A DNA stretch of 64,000 nt. Origin: Monomorium pharaonis. Taxonomy: Eukaryota; Arthropoda; Insecta; Hymenoptera; Formicidae. The notes beneath the pieces are model-generated. The model was given only the letters and a program-made list of their open reading frames with translations. It did no database searches and was not told where the DNA came from. Made by a program: the position numbers and the translations under genes. This document shows, in pieces, positions 22,141 to 34,628 of the stretch; positions within the stretch are counted from its first letter, which is position 1, and the number at the start of each line of letters is the position of its first letter. Location of the stretch: NCBI RefSeq assembly GCF_013373865.1, contig NC_050471.1, forward strand, positions 806,001 to 870,000, given 5' to 3'.

Positions 22141-23050
22141 TTTTTTTGTGTCGCTGAAAGCAATTGCTTTGTTCGACAAACATTGAGATAAGATTGTTTT
22201 AATTTATTGAATCCATTTTAAATTCTGTAATTTTTGCATTAAATTTAAATTTAATGCAAAAATTATAGAATTTAAAATGGATTCAATATAGCGACTCGAT
22301 AAATTAAAACAATCTTATCTCAATGTTTGTCGAACACAGGAATGTTCTATAAAGAGATAGGGAGAGTCTCGTTTCGTTTTTATTACGATATAAACTTATA
22401 TCCAGAGACATGGTAATGTCTTGCACCAAGTATACATATAACGAGATCGAGCGTCTTTTGCATGCGTCAGGCGCCATTTCAAATATAATTTCCGTGGAAA
22501 TAATTTTTTACTAACAACAAAAAAGCAATTGACAAAACAACGTTATTAAGCTTTATCGCTTAATTATAATCGGATTTTTCTTTTCCTCGATTTATAAATT
22601 TAAATATTTGTTCGAAACTGATATATTTTTGCAAGAGGAACCACTTAAATTTAATAATCCGGTAGATTATTGTTTAAAAAATTGTAAAATTGTCAGTATA
22701 TTATACAATATACACCGCAATCATAAAATACTTAGTTTGTAAATTCATTGTGTTTAAAAGAATTTTGTTTATTTTTGCAAAAATTATATAAAATAAAACT
22801 TGCACAGTATACAAACTTAAGCGAATCACAAGACACTTCTACATGTGAAAACATTAAAAATTAATAAAAAGTATAAAAAAAAATATATATAAAAAAAACA
22901 CAAAAACGAAATGGGATAAACTCTCGCCATCTCGTTGATTATTCCTGAATTTGGAAAAAGATAAGATTGTTTTAATTTATTGAGTGTCATTATATTTGAT
23001 CCGCTATTTAAAATTTTATAATTTTTTAATTTGCTTCAGCGACACGAAAA
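22141..23050. mobile_element. Composite inverted-repeat element with GTGTCGCTGAA ends
   Basis: The motif GTGTCGCTGAA at 22148 recurs exactly in inverted form at 23035-23045. Inside the left end sits a palindrome (22170-22336) whose arms pair from TGTTCGACAAACATTGAG to the AAATTTAAATTT centre, with one 12-13 base insertion in the right arm. A 24-bp part of the left arm (GATAAGATTGTTTTAATTT..) is repeated identically in direct orientation at 22960-22983, next to the right end. This looks like two foldback copies joined with about 600 bp of AT-rich sequence between them. No ORF. Confidence 0.55.
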
Positions 23051-24059
23051 TTAACTTATCTAATGTTAATTTTCTTTCGTCTCCAGAATTAAAAAATAAT
23101 TCTATATTCTTAAGTTTAAATGCAACGAGTTAATTATTTGTACTCGTAAATACAAGGGGTAGTTTTTACTTTTAAAATTACACTTATTGTTGATATAACA
23201 AAATGCGTGTTTATTAATTTTGACTGCTCTACAAGTGTACTGAGTTTCAATAATATTGGGAAATAATATAAAGCTAACTTTATATGACAAAATAATTTTG
23301 CTGAAGTATCTAAAAATTCAGCTAAATATAGATCTAAAAACTTAATTTTATTGGTGCATCAAAATAAGGACGTTCAAGTATTACGAGTAATACTGCAAAA
23401 GATTTGGAAATTCTAGCAAATTTGAGCGTATAACAAATTATTTTCAGATCTATATCTAGCTAAATTTTTAAATACTTTAGTAAAATCGGTTTTTTTCGGT
23501 TGTAAAAAGAAAATTATTGTCGTGATTTATTTTATTTCAGAAATGTGTTTGAAAATGTATCGCAATAAATACAATTTTAAACATAGCATAATATAATTTG
23601 TATTTTTTACAGGTAAACTGTTCTTTTTTAGCGCCTGTTTCGTAGTAACAGAAGAGCAGTTGACAAGCAGATAAATAATATTATTTACTAACGCTGTTCG
23701 AAATTGGTCAGATCTGGACCTAAACATATTATATTCGAAATTACAAGAAAAGAATTTGATAACTCTTAAAGATAAAAATAAGTTTTTTCACACAAATTTT
23801 TATGTGCAGTGAAACCAAACGTAGAATTATCAAAACTTGAACCTCCAAAGTTTTACTTCGTTCAAAATTCTATCATCTTGTCCTAGCATTTTACTTTATC
23901 GTTATTTTCATTTCCACAAAAGAAATTAATTGAAGGATCGATAAGTGTATTGAATTAAGTAAACAACGTCATTCTACCTGACATTAAGAAAACAAAAAGA
24001 GCAAATTATTATAATTGCACAGTACAGTCTGCCTTTATTATTGTACATTTTAAGTTTTA
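23051..24059. other. AT-rich stretch, presumed intron
   Basis: A motif (AGCTAAATATAGATC, 23319; inverted AGATCTATATCTAGCTAAAT at 23447) forms a loose inverted repeat across 130 bp. No exon recognised. Confidence 0.45.
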
Positions 24060-24155
24060 AAAGAGGAGAGGGGAAGGGTGCGCTTCTCCGATATAATATC
24101 AAAATGTCAAACGTCATGAGAAGAAAGGAAAAGTTTTCCGTCTCTTAGACAGTGA

Positions 24156-24219
24156 GCGATTAATCTTCTCTCGAAGGACGTCACTTTCAGAAACGATATA
24201 AAAATATTACTTGTCAAGG
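24156..24219 (+). repeat. Local duplication in GC-rich island, copy 1
   Basis: GCGATTAATCTTCT, then TCACT, then AAACGAT-AAAA-AT and ACTTGTC are repeated in the same order at 24393-24455. The copies are about 237 bp apart. The core AAACGATRWAAAATAT followed by ACTTGTCRA is best conserved. It could be a duplicated enhancer module. Confidence 0.6.
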
Positions 24220-24392
24220 CGATGACTTATCGCACGTGTGGTCGCCCGGGTTCTGCGCGGTGGGATTAAATTGCGGGCGCAATAAGCGCGATTCGTAATA
24301 CCTATATACGGGGGAGGGCGAAGGAGAAGGGAGAGAACTCTTTCGCGAAGCTACATATTTTAGAAAGGACCCACCCAGACTTCGGCGTCGCG

Positions 24393-24455
24393 GCGATTAA
24401 TCTTCTGGCGTAAGTTGTCACTCGAAAAACGATGAAAATATCACTTGTCGACAGG
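24393..24455 (+). repeat. Local duplication in GC-rich island, copy 2
   Basis: This is the second copy of 24156-24219, in the same orientation. Spacing between the shared blocks differs by a few bases. Confidence 0.6.
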
Positions 24456-24777
24456 TGAAGTATAGTCCAACCGGCCGGTAGACGACTTGCGCAAGCACTG
24501 TCGCTGATATATATATTTTTCCCGTCGGCCGTTATCGAAATCGGACCGGACGCGGTATGGCGCGGCGGTTATTTTTCTTATCTCGCGTGTGTTGCGTTAT
24601 TTTTCTTACTTCTTCCCCCGGCTGGAGATCAGACTCGAGCGGAATTTTACACGGGAGTCCATATCGGGAGGTTTGGAAAATATTTGCGCTTCGCGTATAT
24701 ACCGTCGTAGCTCCTCATATTTTTCAAATTGCCACGCAAAAATAGGATTACAATCTACATACCGTTATTTAGACACA

Positions 24778-25122
24778 ATGTTTTCAGGTGGGGAGAAAAA
24801 GGGGAAAAACGAACGCGCGCGCCCCGATAGCACACGTGTCCATCATGGATTTATTATGGAGATTGTTCATAAAGATTCCGCGCGCTTCGAAATCTCGGCC
24901 ACGCGAACTTTTCTAACGAAGCGCGTTGCGCGTTTACAATTTGAATTGGCTCGTAAATTACCGAGCGAACAAAGTTTGCTGTGCATTCCGCTCCGGTGCA
25001 TTTCTGCACCTCACGCGAGAGACTGTATGCTGCTGCCTTTTTCACCGGCCTCGTTAATGTCGAGATATAAATTAACGCCGGCGAATTCTACGACGGAGTC
25101 TCACCGAATCTTTACGGGTTAA
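24778..25122 (+). CDS. Unrecognised ORF of 114 aa (low confidence)
   Basis: The frame begins MFSGGEKKGKNERARPDST and ends STTESHRIFTG. It stays open upstream to 24589, giving a 178-codon stop-free stretch but no earlier ATG. An acceptor-like TGTTTTCAG lies at 24779-24787, so it could be read as an exon. The reading is mixed-charge and not low-complexity. No domain or donor site is recognised. The surrounding island is GC-rich, so chance is likely. Confidence 0.2.
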   Translation: MFSGGEKKGKNERARPDSTRVHHGFIMEIVHKDSARFEISATRTFLTKRVARLQFELARKLPSEQSLLCIPLRCISAPHARDCMLLPFSPASLMSRYKLTPANSTTESHRIFTG

Positions 25123-25319
25123 TAATCACTGGAGGATCTTCGTCTATTCCGAAGGCATTTTGCGAGACTCCCTCCTCCCTTTCATCAGAAATAACTAATT
25201 TGTTATCAAAATTACGGATGCATTTAGCGCGCCAACCAAACCCTCGCGTCGACGTAGCGTCGAAAAAATTATACTAATGAGGCGCTTTGTGAGCCTGCGA
25301 CGAGCGACGAACTTGTTAT

Positions 25320-25337
25320 AAAAAAAAAAAAAAAAAA
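25320..25337 (+). repeat. Poly-A run
   Basis: A run of about 17 A inside a GC-rich island. No retrotransposon body is visible upstream. Confidence 0.9.
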
Positions 25338-25485
25338 TGAAAATGACGAAGGAAGAGGAGCCGAGGATGGGATATTTCCTTTTCTGGCGCGCGAGAAGCC
25401 CGACAGGATGAAGAGAATCCCTGTTCGTTAACGAGCCGCTACTCTGCGTTCGTTAACTTTCAACAAGACGAAGACACTCGCGTAT

Positions 25486-25490
<5 letters not shown>

Positions 25491-25524
<34 letters not shown>
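25491..25524 (+). repeat. (TA)n microsatellite
   Basis: About 17 TA units flanked by ACACA on both sides. Confidence 0.95.
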
Positions 25525-25529
<5 letters not shown>

Positions 25530-25739
25530 CCGTCACTTTGCCAGCTCCTTCTCTTGTAACAATCTCCAGTTTGCGCCAATTTGCAATTATACCTGTATTC
25601 TGCTTAATTTGTTATTCAACTCTCGGTCCGTTTACCGACCGTGCACCGCGACGATTTGGTAAATCTTTCCTAAGTGATACAGATTTGTGTTAATCATATC
25701 GTAAACGTATAGCAGAGGATTGCGAAAAATTACCTGGTT

Positions 25740-26339
25740 AGAAAGAATTTATATTTAACGTGCACACAGGTGGAAAATTTATGTTAAATTTAACAAATAT
25801 CTCATATCGCAAACGGTCTGCTTAAATTTTTGTGTTAACACAAGATGAATTCAACACAAGATGAATGTGTTGGAAAGTAACATAAATATTATGTAAAAAA
25901 TTACATTATAACGCGAAAAATGTAACATTTCAACACAGTTTAGAAACAGAGTGTGTGGAAACACATTTCTTCAGTAAAATTAACATTTATAAAATGTTGA
26001 CACACACATTTTATATTTATTAATCTTAGAATTTATGTTTCAAAACTACATAACTTTTATATTATTTATATCTATAAATTGTGTTATTTTAACACAAAGA
26101 AATATTAAATATCAATTTAATGTTCGAATAACGCGATCACAATATTTTTTTATTATATGCAAATAAAATTAATAGTTTAAACAATTGTGAGAAGTTTATT
26201 TCCCGATAGAATAGTTTAAATAATTGTAAAAATAATTGTAAGAAAACTTTTTAAAACTTTTATACTAATACATATAAAAAATAACGAAATTTTTTTCTTT
26301 TATCTTAATGCTTCTTATACAATAATTTAATTTTGTTTT
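25740..26339. other. AT-rich stretch rich in TGTGTTAACACA-like motifs
   Basis: TGTGTTAACACAAG, CAACACAAGATGAA and TTTTAACACAAAG recur between 25830 and 26100, and could mark a decayed inverted-repeat element. Termini cannot be defined. Confidence 0.35.
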
Positions 26340-27150
26340 CCACCGAACCAGTGAAAATATTTCACGATCGCGCGCGGTGAGGTATAAAATTTTCTGTCTA
26401 ATTCCTGCCACTATTGTTCGATCGAGAGTTACTAGCTGGATGTGGAATTGAAGCACGGGCCAATTTACACAGACGGTCATGCCAGGGAACGAAAAGACAA
26501 ATCGCGCGCGTAATTCCCCGCTGTCGTTCGTTTAAAACGCGAAACTTAATAAAGCGACGTGGCGTGTCAAATGCTGTTACTGTCAAGCCCGCGTACACGG
26601 CAGCTTCGTGGCAGTTCAAACGGGGAAACACGTGTGTGCTTCATCGACAAAATAAACCACAATCGTTCATTGGAATCATACGGATATAATTACGAATTAT
26701 ACTCTGGGTTTTAACGAGCAATCAGTTTTACTAGAGCCTCTTGTAAAATGACAGTTATGCTTTATGTTGGCCAATTTCAATAACAAAGCGAGGAAAACTT
26801 TCTTATCAAAAAATTTTATTTGCATTTTCCACGTCGCAACGAAACGCGGAAAATATAAAAGGCAGAAGGAAGAGAGAAAGATGGCACGGGTAATGCCAAA
26901 TATGCAGCCGCCGAATATCTGACCGTTTATGCAGCGGGCTAATAAAACGGAAACGTCCGTAAAACGTTTGGCATAACGCGAATAGGCCAATAAAAGCTCG
27001 GCGCAAAACATCGAAAAGTTGCTTCGATTATTGCGATTCACGAAGCGCGTATCTCACGTTCACGAGACTGAAAATGGAAGCGCGGTAGCGCCACGAGGAT
27101 GTACGTCAAGATTTTACCAAACCGTTATTTCAAAGCGAGGAATAGGAGGT
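26340..27150. other. GC-enriched island, likely conserved noncoding element
   Basis: CpG and ATTA motifs are mixed. On the plus strand ATAGGAG/GTAAGATG (27147) is a good donor but no acceptor is evident upstream. Confidence 0.35.
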
Positions 27151-27159
27151 AAGATGACG

Positions 27160-29399
27160 AAGTAAGTAATAAATTGTTAATTTTTAAACTAGTAATAGAT
27201 AATATGTTTATTAGAGGCTTTAAATAATAAGTAATAATTAAATTCTAATTTGATTTCAATACATCCACGAAAGATAATATAATAAAAACATGATTTGTAT
27301 GCACCAAATACATAATATATTTTCCTTAGTTTATAGGAAATAACATAATTATAATAAATATTTTTATTTTTTCATAAAATTACTGCCCAGTAGCTAAAAG
27401 CGTAGAACAATATGTAACATATTTTACTTTTTCGCATTTAAATATTTTTATTAAATATATAGATATAAATACAATGGTATCGGATAAGATGACAAGCGTC
27501 ATGCTTGAGTAAAATGCATTTGTGTATGTAAATCATAAAATTGTGTTTATAACTGTGTCAAATAATTAGTTCATTTTATTATATTAGTAAATTATCTATG
27601 TAAGAATGAATCTCACTGTATGTAGTTGATTAATTTTATTTTTTATATAAAAAATAATTGCATTACATTATCAAATACAAAAAGTACGTGTCATATGTGT
27701 ATATATTATAAAAGATAAAACTTCTCTAATTGCAGGTAAGAATTGTTTCCTACAAATCTTAATTAACAAAAATTAAGTCCCTGTAATACTTAATTTTATT
27801 TTTATGTATTTACATTATTAATGTTTGTTTTAAATTTATTTTATTTCTAATTATACACTCCTTAAGCAATTAAAATTTATATAGAATGTCCGGAATAGTC
27901 ATGGTCAAAATAGACTAAAAGATCCACATTATAACTTATAAAAATATTTTCATAAAGAGTTATAAATGTTCAAAAATTTTTATTAATTGTTATAATTATT
28001 ATAAATGTTTGACAAATATTTAAAAAAATGTGGTAATCATTAATATGACTAATAAAAGCTCATATTCTTTTAAAAAGAATAAATGTTCGAACACTCAGTT
28101 TTTATAATTATTACTTTTTACAAATAATACAAATTAATAAAAATTGTATAAACTTGGCCCCGATCTTTCTAGATAATCCGTATTAATGTTTCTTATTTAT
28201 ATTTTTCTTTTATTGTGTTAAAATATTGTACAAAGTTTATTACAAACTTCTTTCATTTATAAAAAAAAAGTAAATTTTTAACGTAACTTAATTTTCCATC
28301 ATCTTAACTATTATTGAAAGTCATTTTACCTTTAATGCGTGGGAACAAGATGATAAAATTGACACATCCTAAAAAATCTAAATTTAATAAAATTTTAATT
28401 TATTGGACAATTTTTCAATTATACACTAATGAGCAAGCTTTTAATGAATCTGAAAAAAAGTAGAAGAGTAACAATATTTTTTTAGAATTTCTTAGACAAA
28501 AGCTAAAACTTTAAAAACAAATATAAATTTTTTCTATTAGATGATATAGCAGTTCTTATAATATTCTTTTATATTTTGTAATAATTATAATAATATTTTC
28601 ACGTCCTCATAGAAGTCAGAAAAAAAAACAAGTAAACCTTAAGATCGTTTTTTTTCTCTACAGATAATTGATGACAATTGTTGATATTGACATAAACCAT
28701 AGTCTGAATAAAAATGTAATTTAAAACAATTAATTTTCACAGATTTTACATTCATTAATTTTTATGTTTTATTATCTGTTCAATTACATAATGTAACCAT
28801 AAAAAATGTATACTTATTATGATAAATCACATAATTAATTTAATTAATAATTAATTTAGATGTTTCGCATTATGAATTGTGTAAAGGTAATCTGAATAAG
28901 TCGCTATTGCTATTATTCATATCGTTATTTTCTGTTTGCGATGCAATTTGACTAAATATGATTAAATTAATGCAATTAGTGTCAGATTTAATAATTTGAC
29001 ATTTACGAGGCTTTTCTCTCAGTTTTATCATTTTAAATTATCTGTATTTATATCAGCGTGAAAATCATTTGTCGTTATAGATGTAATCTAAATTGTTTAT
29101 ATCAAGAACTCGTTTTATAAAATCTATTCTTAATAAACAGTCTCTAAACGTTATTCTCCGTTTTATTATAGGAGCACGTTAATCTTTAATAGCTACGAAT
29201 ATTATCGGAGAATGACCCTTTAACATCGCGATGTTCACTTGTTTATTCAAAACCTTATCTTTGATCTATCAAAATTACATAAAATGCAACTTTCAGTAAT
29301 TTATTATTAGAAAGTAGTAACGCGTTCTAATAATTTTGATAATTATTATAAATTAATTACGCGAGTCGCGTAACGTTATACAGGAAATAAATATCTATT
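27160..29399. other. AT-rich desert
   Basis: Over 2 kb with frequent stops, no repeat pair and no exon recognised. A TCTCTAATTGCAG acceptor-like site at about 27735 is followed by stop-dense AT-rich sequence. Confidence 0.6.
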
Positions 29400-30390
29400 A
29401 AAATGCGGACTGAGTAACGCGGAATAAATCAAAGGAGGCAAATAGACGAGTGAGCGAGTTTGTAATTTCATTAAAGTATTTGGATGTTTACATTCTGCCG
29501 GACGTTTCATCGATCGGACTATGTCCCGACTAACTAAATTTAACCAAACTTAACTCATACAACTTTACCTCAATGATAGCGATCACGTCTGTTTCTCGCA
29601 GACTGTTTAATAATGGCATGCGCAAAAATTCGCAAAAACTAGCCCGACATAAAAATCCGGGGACGTATAAAACATATACTTAATTACACGTAAATGTGTG
29701 GATTAAAGAGGAGAAAGAAAGAAAAAAAAGAAAACGATTCTCATTAGTATTAAATTATACTTTAGATTGTCCTCGCGTAATTAAACGTGTAATTAGAGAT
29801 AAAAATCGATGGCGTGGCGAAAGCTTTTATCATAATAATGAGGAATGCGTCGCGATAACGATACGTACACGGTGCGACGAGCATTATTATAATTTCGCGT
29901 CGCGAGAAAAAGTGGAACCCCATAATCTCTTTCCGGAATAATAATGCAAATATCGAAGTGGGCGAGGAGAAAATGTTGAAAATTAAAAAAAAAAAACGTC
30001 GCCTCTGGTTTTCATATTTCGGCATACACGCGCGCGCATTCAAAAAATGTCCGATATTAAATTTTCAGCAGGGTGCCTCGTTGACCGCCGCGATATTTAA
30101 AAAATCGTTGATATTTGCGCGCGGCAGTTACGCACTTTAATGTGCCGCTGATTTCTTGCGTGCATTTCGCGGCAGCGCAAAACTGCGGTAACATAAATCA
30201 CGGCGCTTCGCCTCGCGCGTTTCCGCGTTTAATTATGCATCTCGTCGCAATGTGATAACGCATATGATGCACATATACGATGCCTAAAAAGTTGATTGCA
30301 CGCGAAAGCGCATAAAAAACATGGCGCGTAGCATAACAAAAACTTAATAATCTTATAAATAAATTGTCCGCGTCATTTTTATGCATAATT
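29400..30390. other. GC-enriched island
   Basis: CGCG-rich patches with short frames on both strands, and no domain or splice pair. Possible regulatory element. Confidence 0.35.
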
Positions 30391-30972
30391 ATGATGATTT
30401 TACCTAAAATATTATATTAATAGCTACGCCATAGTAATAATTACATTGGGCAACACTGAGTTTTATCCCCTTTTTTAGTATCAAATTTTATACCATTCCC
30501 GATGTATTTTTACCTACAGACCCGCGTGTTCAAATGTAGCTAACAATTTTGCCTCACAATTTTCAGAAATATGTCATCAAAGAAGTAAAAAAACAATTTT
30601 GAAGATTTTCGTGTCATTGTTACCCTGACAGTAGTTTTTTTTTCTAAAACTCGATAATTCCATACAAAATTATCAACTTTTAATTTTAAAATGCATTTTA
30701 TTCCACTTAACTTTTTTAAATAGGCATTTTTAAATTTTAATTTATAATCTGTATTTCTTAACTAGAGATTTCTAATTAATGTTTTTTTATAGTTACTTGT
30801 ATTCTTTTAATATGTGTATAAGTGAAAAAATTCAAAAATAAAGCAGGATACAAAAATGTTTATAAAATTTGTGTCTGCAATTTGTTGATACTTATTGTTA
30901 GCGTATCATAAAAACTACGGGCATAGTTTTTTCTTAGAACTTATCCTGAAAATCATGTAGTAATAAACAACC
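30391..30972. other. AT-rich noncoding stretch
   Basis: No feature recognised. Confidence 0.55.
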
Positions 30973-31200
30973 CCTCTAAATCACAATCAGTGAAAACTTG
31001 ACAAAATCAGTGAAAATACACTGATTTTCAGTGATATACATATAATCATTTACTAATTATTAATCAGTGAAATAAATACACTGATCTTTCAGTGACTATA
31101 CACTAATTCTAAAGTGAAAATTACTGAAAGACAGTGATTATCACAGTTATAAGTATGCCACTGCGAATCAATGAATATCCACTGATTGAGATTTAGAGAC
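30973..31200. mobile_element. MITE, CTCTCTAAAT family, copy 2 (inverted relative to copy 1)
   Basis: The reverse complement of this stretch follows the element at 62537-62773 from end to end, including the termini (CTCTAAATCACAATCAG at the left), the ATCAGTGAAATAAATACACTGATC centre and the AGTGACTATAC segment. The outermost bases have decayed and no clear TA flank remains, so this looks like the older copy. Confidence 0.75.
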
Positions 31201-31232
31201 ATGGACACTGCGAAAAATTTTAATAAAAAAAT

Positions 31233-31263
31233 TGCTAAATTTAACTAAATTAAATTTAGCAAA
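31233..31263. repeat. AT-rich palindrome next to MITE copy 2
   Basis: GCTAAATTTAA and TTAAATTTAGC pair around a short loop just right of the MITE ending at 31200. It may belong to a second small element whose other end would be CTCTCCGTGTA near 31458, but the termini match poorly. Confidence 0.4.
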
Positions 31264-32063
31264 ATTTAACAAAACTATTTTGCAAAATAGATTAATTCAA
31301 TTGTATTGAAATTTAATGTTTTTTAAAATATCACTGAGATATCACCAAAGTTTCTTAAAAGTACACAACAAATAGTAAACTTTTTGAAAGTCTACGTGAT
31401 TGCCAGACTACCATAATATAATTTTGAGGATAAATTCTTAGAAAACGTTCTCTCCGTGTAGAGTCAAAATTTTCATTGACAATTTGTTATTAGCATCACA
31501 AAATTGAAAAGAATTGATTGTTTGGTACTGGATACATTTTAATTATTAACCAAGATTGTTCGTCACTGTGTTTTTCAATGTTTTTCCTTATAGAGTATCG
31601 CGCCTCTCTAAATTCAGCGTTTTATCTTCAGATGCGATTTGTCGCGTCGCGTTGTGGAAACGTCGAAAATTCACTTAAAGCACCATCGGCGCCTTAATGC
31701 CGAACGTTTCGAGAGACAGATTGCGGAAATCGGTCATAAGTCATACCATCTCGTGATTGTCAATCTAATCTGAAAGTCCCACCTTAAAACATCATCAGCG
31801 CCGCGCGCCTTTCGCACACTTTCGCCCTCGTCACCCGACTTCAATTTCCGCGTAAAAAGTTTCGCGACGAAACGGTCATCTGGTGAAAGGGCGACAGAAG
31901 GGAGTGAGAGAAAAAGGAAGGGCAAAACATCTGCGACACGACTTATCGGGCGCGGTGCCGGAACGAGGGCGGATGTCGTCGTGGCGTCGATAGCGCCGGG
32001 GTGTTAATCGCCGATCGCAAAACGCCAGGCCAGAAGCGAGGGTGGCGGGAGGGGAAAGGGGGA

Positions 32064-32068
<5 letters not shown>

Positions 32069-32108
<40 letters not shown>
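32069..32108 (+). repeat. (GA)n microsatellite
   Basis: About 20 GA units following a GGGGAAAGGGGGAAAA run. Confidence 0.96.
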
Positions 32109-32111
<3 letters not shown>

Positions 32112-32451
32112 GATAAACCGCGCGGTCGGCTTATGGATTTCGCAATGGCGACGATCGATAATGCCTGAATTGCACACAGTCGGAATAAAAAAAGGCAATA
32201 AAGGCATGAACGCGCGACGGTCGCGATGGTAACGATCTGCGATCGGTGGCGGCGAAGCCGGCGAGGAAACAGCTGATATCGATCGCGCGTGTTATCGCGC
32301 GCGTTACGCCGCATTATCCTTACGATTATAAAATTCAGCTGTAATCCCGCCGCATGCTATCGGATGTGCAAACGCGGTCGTTTGTCGCGTCGTTGCGTCA
32401 ATGCGGCGGGAGATTTCGATTGCCGATGGTATTCATTGTCTCATTACGTAC

Positions 32452-32480
32452 ATACGCACGCACGCACGCACGCACGCATG
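32452..32480 (+). repeat. (ACGC)n repeat
   Basis: Six ACGC units in a row end in ATGCATAC, inside a GC-rich island. Confidence 0.9.
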
Positions 32481-32879
32481 CATACTCGCATCGAGGAGAA
32501 CGGCCGTCTTTGCCGCTCGTTGGAATTTCCGGTCCCGTGGAAATTTCGCACATCAAATTATTGCGGGAAACGCACGGACATGCATACCTGGCCCGAGGTA
32601 TACGCGGCGCCCGCCGAATTACACATCGTCAAATTTACATCGTTCCCTCCCGGAATTCCGGCGACAATAGGGGCTCTCGATTTCGGCGTCGAGATCGGCG
32701 CCGTATCGATCTTGCAAAATGCCCCAAAAATTGCTCGACAAATCATGTAGCTGTCCGTGTAAAAATTTTTCTAAAGCTTTAACAAGGCCCGAACATTTGG
32801 TCTGAATATAAATCGGGTGTCGCGTAAGGTAAAATGATAAGACTCGTGGCATGTAACGAATTGTTCACAAGGCTCTTAT

Positions 32880-34379
32880 AAAGAATGTTTTTTAGGGCCA
32901 AGATTGAAAGAGATTTTGTTACGATTAAAATTGCAATTCACACTTGACACTTAATATACACCTTTGAATCACATCGGTATCCTAAGCATTTTTTTTCTTT
33001 GAAATATCTTGTCGACTGTAATTAGTTGTAACATTTATATATAATTTTTTTAAATCAACAATGTACACACATATTTTCATCTAAAGGTCTTAAAATATAC
33101 GTAAGAGTCACTTAATAATTCTTCTATACTTGTAAAAGAATAATAAAATAACGACAAGAATAATTCACGATGTCTAATAAAAGTCTGAAAGAAAGGTGTA
33201 TATTAAAATTTTCCAGACAAAAGTTGATTAAATTTGTATTAAAATTTTAATAAATATAACAATGTAAAATTTATATAAGAAATGAGATGAAGTGCCATTC
33301 CTCGATCAAAGCGGATTTTGGTGCTTAATATTTTTCTATTAATTATTAAATATATTTTTGAGTGTTATTAATAATGTAAAATTTATGTTTATGTTCTAAT
33401 TTTATTTAAAAATTTATCACTTACATTATGATACATTCTTAATAATTTTATAGTAATTATGTATAATTACTAAAAATATAAAAAAATAAACTAAACATCA
33501 TTATTAAATTCCATATCATAAATAAAATATTGCAAAATGAAAAATAAAATATAGTATAATCCCAAATAACACAAATGTGTGTAAAAAGAACAGTTAATTG
33601 TTAAAGAATTCTTAACATTGAAAACAACAATAAAAATAAAATGCAAGACAATGAGAGCACAACGTTTTTGCACAAGATTTTTTCACACATTTATTTGAAG
33701 TTACATCAGTTCAACAAGATTGACATTCGTTCAAATGTTTCTTTTCTTCAAACAATTAGTGATCGAAGTATGATTGCATTCTTAATAAACAGAGGTTGGT
33801 TCACTTTTGCAATGCCCGGAGAAAGAAGTGTACCTTACATATCAGTTGTTCGCTAATAAATTTCATGCAATTAAAAGTACAAACAAAATTAAATGACAAT
33901 AAAAATAATATTTGTCAAATAAAGTATACGTATAAATATAAAATGTAAATGTAATAAATAAAAAATATAATAACAGTATACCAAACTGTCATCATAATAC
34001 AGTGTACCCGATTGAGAAAATGATAAACGGGTGCCAATCTTGTTAAAGATGTCAACTGCAATTATATGTTTAGCATTTGTTATAGACAATGTACATCTCT
34101 TAAAAATATATTAGAAAGCTTATTATAAAATTAATAAAATTCATAAATAAATAGACCTTGTCTTAAAAATTAAACCTTATTTTTCCTCTATCTTTTATAA
34201 ATCTTTTCTCTTACAACCTAGCCTTAATAAATAAGTACGTATTATAAAGATAAAAAATACTTATCAAATTCTGATAAAAGCTCGATCAGAGAACAGTAAA
34301 GAAACTTTTCTTATGACATTCGTAATGAATTATGATCCGGACATTATATTACATAAAGCTCTCTTTAATAAATTTCTAA
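32880..34379. other. AT-rich desert
   Basis: Holds only the small ORF at 33641. Otherwise nothing recognised. Confidence 0.55.
33641..33856 (+). CDS. Unrecognised small ORF of 71 aa (low confidence)
   Basis: An ATG in AATAAAATGC context opens a 71-codon frame (MQDNESTTFLHKIFSHIYLK, ending PGERSVPYISVVR) inside an otherwise AT-rich desert where frames of this length are uncommon. No domain, no splice sites and no homologue I can name. Confidence 0.17.
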   Translation: MQDNESTTFLHKIFSHIYLKLHQFNKIDIRSNVSFLQTISDRSMIAFLINRGWFTFAMPGERSVPYISVVR

Positions 34380-34494
34380 ATGGGAATACTTATTCGCGCG
34401 ATCGCCGCCTTTCGTCAGCCGTGTTTCTCGGCATCAATGTTGACGTCCACCACCGTTCGTTCGTCAGAATGCATTTATCGCGAACGGCGCCGCA

Positions 34495-34585
34495 ACGACT
34501 ACGACGACAATGACGACGCGACGACGGCAACGACGATCGTCACCGCCATTGTCACCGTCGTCACTGTCATCATCGACGTTGCCCG
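34495..34585. repeat. ACG/CGT triplet-rich imperfect palindrome
   Basis: A run rich in ACGACG triplets on the left is followed by CGTCAC/GTCGTC triplets on the right, centred on GACGATCGTC. The halves form an imperfect inverted repeat. This GC-rich low-complexity sequence produces long but compositionally biased open frames. Confidence 0.5.
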
Positions 34586-34628
34586 TACCGAATTGCTCGA
34601 TCGACTGCCGCCATTGTCATGCGGAGAG

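Larger units (their letters stand above)
24060..25700. other. Large GC-rich island, candidate promoter/enhancer
   Basis: CpG-rich over 1.6 kb. It includes the duplicated module (24156/24393), long open frames, and at 24557 an ATG with a signal-peptide-like frame (MARRLFFLSRVCCVIFLTSS, 62 codons) just after TATATATATTTTTCCCG. No splice-bounded exon was recognised. Confidence 0.35.
31590..32760. other. GC-rich island with long chance frames
   Basis: The plus frame ending at 32750 (TWPEVYAAPAELHIVKF onward) reads smoothly and uses many C/G-ending codons, but all other frames here are also open, which points to composition. No splice pair or domain. Confidence 0.35.

Noticed and set aside
27147..27165. 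Two tandem donor-like sites (GAG/GTAAGA and GAA/GTAAGT)
   Set aside because: No acceptor or coding frame upstream that I can support.
31204..31460. A second MITE immediately right of MITE copy 2
   Set aside because: Termini CACTGCGAAAAATTTTA and CACGGAGAGAACG match only loosely and flanks are not TA.
32289..32750. 153-codon plus frame
   Set aside because: Starts at a non-ATG codon, all overlapping frames are also open, and it contains an ACGC repeat. Composition explains it.
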